From Agrobacterium vitis (lineage in GTDB: Bacteria; Pseudomonadota; Alphaproteobacteria; Rhizobiales; Rhizobiaceae), in contig NZ_CP118261.1 of the NCBI RefSeq assembly GCF_013337045.2, positions 558,001-622,000 of the forward strand: a stretch of DNA of 64,000 nucleotides, given 5' to 3'. Shown piece by piece: positions 8,560 to 17,608 of this stretch (position 1 is its first letter; each line of letters opens with the position of its first letter). Made by a program: the position numbers and the translations under genes. A model generated the notes under the pieces. The model worked only from the letters and a program-made list of their open reading frames with translations. It did no database searches and had not been told where the DNA came from.

Positions 8560-9936
8560 TCAGGCAATGGCATTGCGCATCCATCCGCGCCCGTGCCAGC
8601 GCGAAAGCATGAAACCGGCCTTGAGTGTCTCCTCAATAATCAGCGCGTACCAGACACCTTCGACCCCATAGCCCGCCTCCACGCAAAACAGCCAGGCCAG
8701 TGGCAGACCGAGCCCCCAAGTCAACCCGATACTGACGAGGACCGGGACCCGTGCGTCGCCGACAGCCCTGAGCGAATGCAGCAGCACTGTATTGAAGGCG
8801 AAGCCGGGCTGGATGAAAATCGTCAGCAACAAAAGGTAGGTGGAAAGTTCCAGAACCTCACCGCCCTGTCCGAACAATCCGAGATATTGATCGGACAAGA
8901 GCCAGAACAGAAGCGCGATTGCCATCGTGACCACGGTTGCGGCAAGGCTGGAGCGCAGCGCCTGACGATAGGCGTCCTGCCGTCGGCCTTCGCCCCAGCG
9001 ATAGCCGACGAGCACCTCGTTTCCTTGGCTCACAGCCATGACGACAAGGATGAGGAACGTCATGGCCAGCATGACATAGGTGCGGCTCAAGACACTTGAG
9101 ACGCCGAAGCCCGCAACAAAGCCGAGCAGGACAAGCTGGTAAAAACCGTAGCCGATATAGTCCGAAACACTGGGAAAGGCGAGGACGAGCATCCGCCGCA
9201 CGAGCAAGAGCCGCGCCCTGATCGGCCCAGCCACGAAACGAAGACCGAGAGTGTAATAGACGGCAAGGCCGAACATCAGCGCCATTGCAATCCTTGAGCC
9301 GAGTGTTGCATAGGCCGCACCTGTCACTCCGAGCGGGGGAACCGGCCCGGCACCAAGCACAAGAACATAGGTCGCCCCAATGTAAATCACCGACAGGAGC
9401 AAGCCGGTCATCACAATCACCCGGCTGCTGCCGAAAGCCCTCAGGCTGGCAATCGCAGCCGTGGCAAGCGCATTGAAGGCCATGGCAGCGGCGGCGACGG
9501 AAAGATAAAGACTTGCATCGTGAACGATTGATGCCGGGACATCGAGAATCCGCAAGATCACCGGTCCACCCAGAAACAGCAGACCGCCTACCAAAAGGCC
9601 AAGGAGCGTATTGGTGAAGACCGCAAGCGCTGCGATCTGCCGCGCGCCCTCCTCGTCACCGCGCCCGAGACTGTGCGATATCAGGATGACCGCGCCGATC
9701 CCGACCATGCTCGAAATCTCGAAAACAACCTGAAGCACTTGCCGCACAATCGCCACCGCCGCTGCCGCATTGGCGGAATAGGCACTGACGATCAGCATTT
9801 CCGACAGCATGACCAGAAAGGTCAGCAGCGAATGCACGAACATCGGCAGGCTAAGCCGGAAAAGCGACTTTGTCGTTCGCGCGGATGGCGGGCGGCGCGG
9901 CAGGTCCGCATCGCCAAGGGTTTCAACTGTCTGCAT
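8560..9936 (-). CDS. MATE-family multidrug/siderophore efflux transporter
   Basis: A 458-residue inner-membrane protein with about twelve hydrophobic segments in two homologous halves, as in NorM/DinF-type MATE exporters driven by proton or sodium gradients. Characteristic segments include FRLSLPMFVHSLLTFLVMLSE at the start, GIGAVILISHSLGRGDEEGAR in the first half and the paired MAVSQGNEVLVGYRWGEGRR in the second. It starts 3 bp after the stop of the upstream NRPS gene, so it is co-transcribed with the assembly line. Export of the finished siderophore or a precursor is the natural role, by inference from context. Confidence 0.9.
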   Translation of the reverse strand: MQTVETLGDADLPRRPPSARTTKSLFRLSLPMFVHSLLTFLVMLSEMLIVSAYSANAAAAVAIVRQVLQVVFEISSMVGIGAVILISHSLGRGDEEGARQIAALAVFTNTLLGLLVGGLLFLGGPVILRILDVPASIVHDASLYLSVAAAAMAFNALATAAIASLRAFGSSRVIVMTGLLLSVIYIGATYVLVLGAGPVPPLGVTGAAYATLGSRIAMALMFGLAVYYTLGLRFVAGPIRARLLLVRRMLVLAFPSVSDYIGYGFYQLVLLGFVAGFGVSSVLSRTYVMLAMTFLILVVMAVSQGNEVLVGYRWGEGRRQDAYRQALRSSLAATVVTMAIALLFWLLSDQYLGLFGQGGEVLELSTYLLLLTIFIQPGFAFNTVLLHSLRAVGDARVPVLVSIGLTWGLGLPLAWLFCVEAGYGVEGVWYALIIEETLKAGFMLSRWHGRGWMRNAIA

Positions 9937-9939
9937 GCG

Positions 9940-12900
9940 TCAGGCACCTGTGCGTTCGGCCCGCAGGCCACGGCGACCTGCAAGGCGATCGCGACCCGTC
10001 TGGCGCAAGAGGGTTCGATCACCTCCAGACCATTCGCCTTCACGACCGGCTTGGAGCTGCGCGATATGGGCGGCCATTGTTTCCAGCGTCGGAAACTGGA
10101 AAAAGGCCGTAATATCAATCGATACTCCAAAACGCTTGTCGATCACACCCTGCAAAGAGACAACAAGCAGCGAATGGCCGCCGCATTCGAAGAAATTGTC
10201 CCCCGGATTGACGTGGTCGAGTTTAAGCGCCTCTCGCCAGATTGCGGCAAGCGTTGCCGCGGGTTCGCCGGAGATCGGCAGGTGCGTTTGCCGCTGTGCC
10301 GGTTTTGGTCGGCAGGCCGGAAGTGCGCGGCGATCAACCTTGCCGTTTGGCGTCAGCGGGAAGGCATCAAGCGCGACATAGGCCGATGGCAGCATGTAGA
10401 GCGGCAGGCTGTCGGCCATATGGGGTCCAAGCTCCGCGCTCGCCTCCCCGGCAAATGGCTCTCGCCAACGCAGATAGGCGACAAGCTGCTTGCCAGCACC
10501 GCCATCTTCGACAAGCACTGCCGCTTCGGCAACGCGAGGATGGGCCGCAAGCCTTGCCTCGACCTCCCCGAGTTCGATGCGATAGCCACGCAGCTTCACC
10601 TGATTGTCGATCCGTCCGAGAAAATCGAGCGCGCCATTCTCCGCCAAGCGCACAAGGTCGCCAGTGCGGTACAGATGGTAGCCGTCCTGCGGACCACGCC
10701 GGAAAGGGTTGGGGATGAACCTGTCTGCCGTCAGGCCGGGTTTGCCCCAGTAGCCCGGGCTCAATCCCGCACCGCCGATGTGCAATTCTCCCGGCGTGCC
10801 CGGTGGCACGGGTTCCCCGCGCCGGTCGAGAACATAGAGTTGGGTGTTCTGAATGGGGCCAGCAACCGTGACACTGTGGCCATTGAGGTCTTCACGCCGC
10901 ACCTCAGTGGCCGCAGACCAGATGGTTGTCTCGGTTGGACCGTAAAGATTCCACAGGCAATTGCCCCGATCCAGTAACTCGACTGCCAGACGGCTGTCCA
11001 GCGCCTCGCCGCCGCACAGCATGCGAAGCCCCCTCGCTCCGCGCCACCCCGTCTCGATCAGCATGCGCCACCCGGCGGGCGTTGCCTGCATGACACTCGG
11101 CTGCACACGATCGATCAGCGCGGCAAGACGCCGACCATCGCGGGCAATGGCGCTCTCAGTAAGCAGCACTGTTGCGCCTTGCGAAAGAGGGGCGAACAAT
11201 TCCAGCCCCGCAATGTCGAAGCCAATCGTGGTCAGCGCCAGCAGGCGGTCGCTCGCATCGATCCCGGGCCTGTCGGCCATGGACGCGATGAAATTGGCAA
11301 GGGCACCATGGGTAATTGCCACGCCCTTGGGCTGGCCGGTGCTGCCGCTGGTATAAAGAATGTAGGCGAGATCATCGGCCTGAACCGCAGCAGGTTTGAA
11401 GGATGCCGACGCACCGCCGAATATCTGGGTCGGGTCCATCACCGGAACATCTTGCGGCATCTCCGCCCGCTCACTGTCCGCAAGATCCGTTAGCACCAGC
11501 GCTGCACCGGAATCGGCCAGCATGTAGGCAATGCGCTCTGCCGGATAGTCGGGATCAACAGGCAGATAGGCAGCACCCGACCGCATGACGGCCAGCAGTG
11601 AGGGCAGCAATGCGCTTCCACGCCGCTGATAGACCGCAACGACCGCGCCCCGGCCAATGCCTTGCTGGTAAATGTGATGGGCAAGAGCATCCGCGTGAAG
11701 GACGAGATCGCCATAGGACATGGCGCTGTCGCGGCCCTCACCCACCTGAACGACGGCGGCTTTGCCCGGTTTGCTTTGCGCCCGCGCGATGATCTGGTCG
11801 TGAACCGCCACACTTGGCTGCGTCTGCGGACCTCGGCCCGTCTGGAGCAGGATGTCTCGCTCATCGGGATGAAGCATCTCGATTGTGCCAAGGCAGGCTT
11901 GCGGATCATCAGCGATGGATGAGAGCAAAGTCTCGTAATGGCGCAGCAGACGATCCGCTCTTGTGGATGACAGACGGGATGGGTCCGCGGCAAGCGCAAT
12001 CTCAATCTCGGTCCCGGGAAAGACCCGGAGCGACAGCGGATAATGCGTACGCTCATAGCTGCCGGGATCGGTGAGGGTGAGCGTGTGTGTTCCTTCCGCG
12101 AAAGCAGCCTGCATCGAAAGCGGTAGATTCTCGATGATAAGCAACGTGTCAAAAAGCGGCTGATCGGCGGTCTTGCCAGCCCAGCGCTGAATATCGGCAA
12201 GCGCTGCATGCCCGTGCTTTTCCCGCTGGCGATGCGCAGACTGGAGGCCTTGAAGCCATTCGGCCACCCTCTCATCCGGTCGCGTGCGGGCGCGGAACGG
12301 CACCGTGTTCAGGAACAGGCCAATCATTCGGTCTGCATCTGGCAGGTCCGGCGGGCGGCCCGACAAAACCGTTCCGAAGATCACATCGTCCTCGGCCCCA
12401 TAGCGCGATAGAAGCAGCGCCCAGGCCCCCTGTAACACGGTCGCCAGCGTCAGCCGCTCCCGCCGCGCCATCACGGTCAGCCGCGTTGCGAGGCTGGCAT
12501 CAAGGCTGCGCCGGATCTCGACAATGGCCTCCTGTGCCGCCTCGCCCGTTTTCGTCTCCCCGAACAGGCCGCCTTGCGGCAGATCGGCAAGAGCGTGCGA
12601 CCAATAGGCCTGCGCAGAAGAGATATCCTGCCGGTCGCGCCACGCGACGTATTGCCGATAAGACGGGGGAGGCGCTGGCAGGCTTTCGCCGGCATAAGCC
12701 TTCAACATTTCGCCGACAAGCAGCGAGCCGCACCAGCCATCCATCAACAGGTGGTGGAAAGTCCAGACGAAGCGATGGCGGCCAGTTCCGAGCCGTATCA
12801 GCGCAAACCGCAAAAGGGGTGCCGCATCCAGCGTAAAGCCACGGCGGCGATCCGCCTCCAGCCATGCCGCAAAGGCTGTCTCCTGCCCTGCCGCGTCTTC

Positions 12901-15900
12901 GCCCGACCAATCCGCTTCGCGCCATTCGGGCACAACATCTTCCGCAATGACCATGACTGGCCGCTCGACATCCAACCAGCGGCAGGCACCACGCAAAACC
13001 TCATGGCGGGCGATCACCCTCCCCCACGCCGATTTGAAAGCATCGGTATCCAGCGGGCCTTCCAGCACGCACCAGCATTGCTCGATATAGGTGCCTGAGG
13101 CTGGGGCCATCAGACTGTGGAACAGCATGCCCGCCTGCACGGGCGTCATCTCGAAGCTAGGTCCGCTTTCGGCAACCTCACTTATCTGAACCTCAATTGC
13201 CTGAACCGCGTTTTCGGCAACGGCAACTGCGGCCTGTGCTGCAATTGTCTGCAACTCGAAAATCTGGGTCGGTTCGAGCTTCAGCCCCTTGGCTTGTGCC
13301 TTCGCGACGATCTGGACGCCGATAATGGAGTCACCACCGAGATCGAAGAAATTATCCTCGATGCCAAAATCCTCGCGCCGCAGCACGGCCTTCCATATTT
13401 CCAGCAGCGTCGCCTCAATGGCATTGCGGGCTGGAACCGGCTCCGTACGCGTTGTGGAAAGTTGGGGGATCGGAAGCTGTTTGCGATCCACCTTACCGTT
13501 CGGGTTGAGAGGAAATTCATCCATCAGCACGAAGGCCGTCGGCACCATATAGCGCGGCAATTGCGCAGACAACGACTGGCGTAGCTTACGCTCAATCTCA
13601 CCATCGTTCGTCGTCGGCCAATCGCGAACGAGCACATAGGCAATCAGCCGCTCGTTTTCCGCGTCGAGCGTGACGATGGCCTGCTCAACGACGCTTTCGC
13701 GCAGCAATTTGTCTTCGATCTCGCCGATCTCGATGCGGTAGCCGCGCAGCTTGACCTGAAAATCCGTGCGTCCGATAAATTCGATCTCACTATTTGCCAG
13801 ACGAACAACCGCATCGCCGGTGCGATAGAGCCTAAGCGCAGGGCTGTTTTCATCGTAGAACGGGTTCGGCACGAAGCGCGCGGCTGTGAGAGCCGGGCGG
13901 TTCCAGTAACCGGGGCTGAGGCACGGCCCACCGATATAGAGTTCGCCGCCAATGCCGCGCGGCAAGGGCTGCATATAGGCGTCGAGAACGTGGAGGTGGG
14001 TATTGTCGAGAAGGCCACCAACGGGCACTTTGCCGCTTTCCGCGTGGGCGTGGGTGACCTTCAGCGCGCTTGCCCAGATTGTCGCCTCCGTTGGCCCATA
14101 AACGTTCCACAACTCTTTCGTGCGGTCGATCAGCTTGCGGGCAAGCGGCGCATCCAGCGCCTCGCCGCCGCAAAGGGCGATGAGATGCGGCAATCCCTCC
14201 CAGCCACTGTCGATCAACATGCGCCAATAGGCGGGCGTTGCCTGCAAATGCGAGATACGATCCGTGACAAGCACGTCGGCAAGCCGCTGTGGCGCAAGCA
14301 GCAGGTCTTGGCCGTAAAGCACGGTGGTCGCGCCGACGCTGAGCGGCAGAAGCATTTCCAGAATGGAAATGTCGAAGGTGGGCGTGGTGATTGCCAAAAG
14401 CCGATCACCGGGCGCAAGCCCCGGCGAGACGGCCATGGAGCGCAGATGATTGAGCAGGCTTGCATGGCCAATCGGCACGCCGTTCGGTCGGCCCGTACTG
14501 CCGCTGGTGTAGAGAAGATAGGCGATGCGCGCGGGATCAGAGGGCGGCAGCGCGGCAGGGGTGTCGCTCACCGGCATTGGGCGGGTCGGATCAAGGGAGC
14601 GATGGGCCGGATAGAGGTCTGCCCTGTCCGTCAAAACCAGACTGACACCGGAATCCTCAAGCACATAGGCAACCCGATCCGCCGGATGATCGGGATCGAG
14701 CGGAACATAGACCGCACCCGCTTTCAGAATGGCAAGGAAGGCGATGACGGATTGCCCCCTGCCCGGCAGCGAAACGGCGACCCTATCGCCGGGGTGAACC
14801 GAAAGGCTGACAAGCGTGTCAGTAAGTGCGTCCACATCTGTCTGTAGTTCGCCATAGGTCCAACTGCGGCCCTGACTTTCAAGTGCAATCGCATCGGGTT
14901 GGTGCCGGGCCACGTGTGCGATTGCGTCGTGCATGGTGATGTCAGGCACGGGCCGCGCGGTTGGCGTTCCAAGCGCAACCACGGCGGCATGCTCTTCCTT
15001 TGATAGATAGGCGAGCGTTGGCAGCAAAGCATTAGGAGCTTGCAGGATGGAGCCGAGCAAAACCTCGAAATGGGCGGCCATGCGCTCGATCCGCCATGAA
15101 TCAAAGATCGCCATGCGATATTCGATGTTCAGCAGATAGCCGGATTCCCGCTCCATCACATACCAACTGAGATCGACCTTTGTTTCACTCAGCCTTGCTG
15201 GCTGTTGGCGAACCTTGAGACCGTCGATGCCGAAATCGATCTGCTCGGCATTCTGTGCGCGGTAATCTTGCGACTGCAACTGGAACATAACCTGCGAGAG
15301 CGGGTTCTGCCGTTGGTCGCGGCTCATGCCAAGTGCCTCAGCAATCAGCGGAAAGGGAAATGCCTGATGGTCGAGCGCATCCGAGAACCGCTCCTGAACC
15401 GCCCCGACCCACTGCGAAAACGTCATCCGCGGATCAAGTTGCGCGCGCAGCACCAGCGTGTTGGTAAACAGACCAATCAGCCCTGCGGCATCCGGATCGT
15501 CCCGCCCGGCGACGGGCACGCAGACCGACAGGTCCCGCTCGCCACTGTAGCGATGAAGCAGCAGCGAGAAGGCCGCAGCCATCACCACAAAAGGTGTGGT
15601 TCCAAGCTGGCTGGCAAGCGAGGCGACCTGCGACGACACCGAGACGGGAATAACCCGTGTCACGGTGGCCGCCGTCATCTCAACGCTGCTGCTGCGGGAT
15701 CGGTCGCTTGGCAATTCCAGCGGCTTGAGATCGGCGAGGGTTTGTTTCCAGTAGTCGCGAGCGCGTTCGCAATCCGGGCGCTGAAGCCATGCGTGTTGAT
15801 CAAGAACCAGATCACCAAAATCACGGTTGATGGGCGAAAGCGCGGGCGCGGCACCCATACGATAGGCGCGGTAGCAGGCCGTCAGCTCGCGCATCAGCAC

Positions 15901-16485
15901 GCCGCGTGACCAGCCATCCGCGACAATGTGATGAAGGGTGATCGCCAGCAGATGGTCGCTCTCATTCTGCCGGAAGAGATGCGCCCGGATCAGCGGTGCC
16001 TTTGAGAGATCGAAAGGGTCAGTCGCAACAGCCAGCGCCAGCGCCTCACCATCCTCGCCTGTCGCCTCCAGATCGGTAAAGCCCAGAGCAAAAGCGTGGT
16101 TCGGATCAACCTCCTGCCAAGGCTCACCTGCCTCCACGGGAAAGGCGGTTCTGAGCGGCGCATGCCGGGAGACAATTGTTGCAAGGCTGCGCTCAAGGGC
16201 TGCGCGATCAAGCGGCCCCTCAAACCGCCAGCGATAGGCAACGTGATACGCAGAACTCTCGGGATAGAGGCTCTGCTGGAGCCAGAAATGCTTCTGGCCG
16301 GGTGTCAACGGCAGGCGCCCGGTGCGCGTTGACACCCTTGGCGTCTCTTGTGGCGTCTCTTCCGGGGCCACCCGTTCCCAGGCGATCCCACGGGCTTCGA
16401 GCTGGCGGCGGAAGGCCTCGCGTTCCGCAAGACTGAGCGCCGCAACGCGGGCGCGCAGCGCCACAATAGGATCGACAGAGTTCAC
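9940..16485 (-). CDS. Two-module nonribosomal peptide synthetase (C-A-T-C-A-T), NRPS1
   Basis: 2181 residues from a GTG at 16485, which has GGGAG seven bases upstream; longer frames lack a ribosome site. The order is a short N-terminal docking-like helix (LSLAEREAFRRQLEARGI), condensation (about 55-490, HHIVADGWS), adenylation (510-1000, LLYTSGSTGRP, NVYGPTEATIW), carrier (DNFFDLGGDSI), condensation (1125-1560, HHLLMDGWC), adenylation (1580-2060, ILYTSGSTGQPKG, NLYGPTETTIW) and carrier (DNFFECGGHSL). No thioesterase or reductase follows, so the chain must pass to another protein. By-eye specificity residues are D-I-L-A-A-C-V-I-W and D-I-L-A-M-C-L-I-W, nearly alike, so both modules may load the same or similar amino acids; the identity is not called. 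It is preceded by the monooxygenase gene and followed by the exporter gene with very short gaps. Confidence 0.96.
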   Translation of the reverse strand: MNSVDPIVALRARVAALSLAEREAFRRQLEARGIAWERVAPEETPQETPRVSTRTGRLPLTPGQKHFWLQQSLYPESSAYHVAYRWRFEGPLDRAALERSLATIVSRHAPLRTAFPVEAGEPWQEVDPNHAFALGFTDLEATGEDGEALALAVATDPFDLSKAPLIRAHLFRQNESDHLLAITLHHIVADGWSRGVLMRELTACYRAYRMGAAPALSPINRDFGDLVLDQHAWLQRPDCERARDYWKQTLADLKPLELPSDRSRSSSVEMTAATVTRVIPVSVSSQVASLASQLGTTPFVVMAAAFSLLLHRYSGERDLSVCVPVAGRDDPDAAGLIGLFTNTLVLRAQLDPRMTFSQWVGAVQERFSDALDHQAFPFPLIAEALGMSRDQRQNPLSQVMFQLQSQDYRAQNAEQIDFGIDGLKVRQQPARLSETKVDLSWYVMERESGYLLNIEYRMAIFDSWRIERMAAHFEVLLGSILQAPNALLPTLAYLSKEEHAAVVALGTPTARPVPDITMHDAIAHVARHQPDAIALESQGRSWTYGELQTDVDALTDTLVSLSVHPGDRVAVSLPGRGQSVIAFLAILKAGAVYVPLDPDHPADRVAYVLEDSGVSLVLTDRADLYPAHRSLDPTRPMPVSDTPAALPPSDPARIAYLLYTSGSTGRPNGVPIGHASLLNHLRSMAVSPGLAPGDRLLAITTPTFDISILEMLLPLSVGATTVLYGQDLLLAPQRLADVLVTDRISHLQATPAYWRMLIDSGWEGLPHLIALCGGEALDAPLARKLIDRTKELWNVYGPTEATIWASALKVTHAHAESGKVPVGGLLDNTHLHVLDAYMQPLPRGIGGELYIGGPCLSPGYWNRPALTAARFVPNPFYDENSPALRLYRTGDAVVRLANSEIEFIGRTDFQVKLRGYRIEIGEIEDKLLRESVVEQAIVTLDAENERLIAYVLVRDWPTTNDGEIERKLRQSLSAQLPRYMVPTAFVLMDEFPLNPNGKVDRKQLPIPQLSTTRTEPVPARNAIEATLLEIWKAVLRREDFGIEDNFFDLGGDSIIGVQIVAKAQAKGLKLEPTQIFELQTIAAQAAVAVAENAVQAIEVQISEVAESGPSFEMTPVQAGMLFHSLMAPASGTYIEQCWCVLEGPLDTDAFKSAWGRVIARHEVLRGACRWLDVERPVMVIAEDVVPEWREADWSGEDAAGQETAFAAWLEADRRRGFTLDAAPLLRFALIRLGTGRHRFVWTFHHLLMDGWCGSLLVGEMLKAYAGESLPAPPPSYRQYVAWRDRQDISSAQAYWSHALADLPQGGLFGETKTGEAAQEAIVEIRRSLDASLATRLTVMARRERLTLATVLQGAWALLLSRYGAEDDVIFGTVLSGRPPDLPDADRMIGLFLNTVPFRARTRPDERVAEWLQGLQSAHRQREKHGHAALADIQRWAGKTADQPLFDTLLIIENLPLSMQAAFAEGTHTLTLTDPGSYERTHYPLSLRVFPGTEIEIALAADPSRLSSTRADRLLRHYETLLSSIADDPQACLGTIEMLHPDERDILLQTGRGPQTQPSVAVHDQIIARAQSKPGKAAVVQVGEGRDSAMSYGDLVLHADALAHHIYQQGIGRGAVVAVYQRRGSALLPSLLAVMRSGAAYLPVDPDYPAERIAYMLADSGAALVLTDLADSERAEMPQDVPVMDPTQIFGGASASFKPAAVQADDLAYILYTSGSTGQPKGVAITHGALANFIASMADRPGIDASDRLLALTTIGFDIAGLELFAPLSQGATVLLTESAIARDGRRLAALIDRVQPSVMQATPAGWRMLIETGWRGARGLRMLCGGEALDSRLAVELLDRGNCLWNLYGPTETTIWSAATEVRREDLNGHSVTVAGPIQNTQLYVLDRRGEPVPPGTPGELHIGGAGLSPGYWGKPGLTADRFIPNPFRRGPQDGYHLYRTGDLVRLAENGALDFLGRIDNQVKLRGYRIELGEVEARLAAHPRVAEAAVLVEDGGAGKQLVAYLRWREPFAGEASAELGPHMADSLPLYMLPSAYVALDAFPLTPNGKVDRRALPACRPKPAQRQTHLPISGEPAATLAAIWREALKLDHVNPGDNFFECGGHSLLVVSLQGVIDKRFGVSIDITAFFQFPTLETMAAHIAQLQAGREGEWSGGDRTLLRQTGRDRLAGRRGLRAERTGA

Positions 16486-16496
16486 GGGCAGTCTCC

Positions 16497-17564
16497 CTAT
16501 ACGGCTTCGGCGATGGTCGGCTGCGGCGCATGCTGGCGCGCAAGCCGCGCGAGATGCGGCAGACCGCCCATGACGAGATCGTAATCCTGCACGAAGTCGA
16601 TCAGGCATGCGATTTCATCGATCCCCGCCGCAGCCAGCGCCTGCACTGTCTCTGCGGTGCTTTCCGGCGTGCCGATGAGCGAGCGGCCCTTGATGAAGCC
16701 CTCAACCCCGAACTCGATCAGGCTGTCGAGATCGTCCCGGCTGAAATTCTCGAGCGCGATATCAAGACCCATGCTGCGGGCCAGCCCTTCGAGCAGATGA
16801 TAATGGGTTCTGAGATAATCGCTGAAGGGGCCTTTGACATTGGCTTTCACGGTTTCGACATCACCGCCGAGATAGGTGTGCACCATAATGCTCACGGTGC
16901 CCGCAGCCGGATCAAAACCGTTCTTTTCCAGCGACCGGCGGTAGGCGGCGATCTTGGGTGTCAGGCTTTCCAATGTCTCACCGAGCAGCGCCGTCAGCAC
17001 GTTGATGCCGCGACGGCCCGCTTCCACAAAGGTTTCCATGGACTGGCACGCCACCCAGAAAGGCACGCGCGGTTGCACCGGGCGCGGCAGTGTCTTTGCC
17101 TCAACGGCATTGCCTTCCGCATCCTCAAAGGTCAGCGTCTCGCCAGCAAGCAGCTTGGTGACCTGATCATAGCTCCGCCACATCAGGCTGCGGCGGCTGC
17201 CATGCGGCTCACGCGACAGCACGAATTCGTTGCGCGTCCAGCCCGACGCAATCGCCACACCCACACGGCCTTGCGAGAGATTGTCCACGACGGCAATTTC
17301 TTCTGCCACGCGCACGGGATGATGGAGCGGCAGAACAATGCTGCCGGAGCGCAATTGCACCTTCTTCGTCACCATGGCCAGTGCGGCATGGATCATCGAC
17401 GGATTGGGATAGAGGCCGCCGAAGGCATGGAAATGGCGCTCCGGCACCCAGAGTGCGCTCAGGCCATTGTCATCGGCAAACCGTGCGCTGTCCATCAGCA
17501 GCCGATAGCTGTCACCGTTCGTAGCGGAGCCATCGCCATCGAAATAGAAGAGGCTGAATTTCAT
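16497..17564 (-). CDS. fbnE: FMN-dependent luciferase-like monooxygenase, MupA/Atu3671 (FbnE) type
   Basis: 355 residues forming a single bacterial-luciferase TIM barrel. MKFSLFYFDGDGSA, WVPERHFHAFGGLYPNPSM and VRVAEEIAVVDNLSQGRVGVAIASGW are hallmarks of the natural-product LLM subfamily, which acts on chains tethered to carrier domains. It belongs by sequence style to the group named after MupA and Agrobacterium Atu3671, which I recall as FbnE of the fabrubactin pathway, proposed to oxidise the PKS-derived beta-keto backbone and set off a Favorskii-like rearrangement. AAGGA nine bases upstream supports the ATG. It is free-standing here and lies between PKS1 and NRPS1 (44 bp and 11 bp gaps), which fits action on the PKS1/NRPS1 intermediate. 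Confidence 0.88.
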   Translation of the reverse strand: MKFSLFYFDGDGSATNGDSYRLLMDSARFADDNGLSALWVPERHFHAFGGLYPNPSMIHAALAMVTKKVQLRSGSIVLPLHHPVRVAEEIAVVDNLSQGRVGVAIASGWTRNEFVLSREPHGSRRSLMWRSYDQVTKLLAGETLTFEDAEGNAVEAKTLPRPVQPRVPFWVACQSMETFVEAGRRGINVLTALLGETLESLTPKIAAYRRSLEKNGFDPAAGTVSIMVHTYLGGDVETVKANVKGPFSDYLRTHYHLLEGLARSMGLDIALENFSRDDLDSLIEFGVEGFIKGRSLIGTPESTAETVQALAAAGIDEIACLIDFVQDYDLVMGGLPHLARLARQHAPQPTIAEAV

Positions 17565-17608
17565 CGTCGTCGTTCCTTTACGTATTACTGATGGAAGGCA
17601 GGTGACAA

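Noticed and set aside
9673..10977. 434-codon plus-strand frame
   Set aside because: It is antisense to the end of NRPS1 and the start of the exporter gene. GC-rich coding DNA opens long opposite frames, and it has no family motif.
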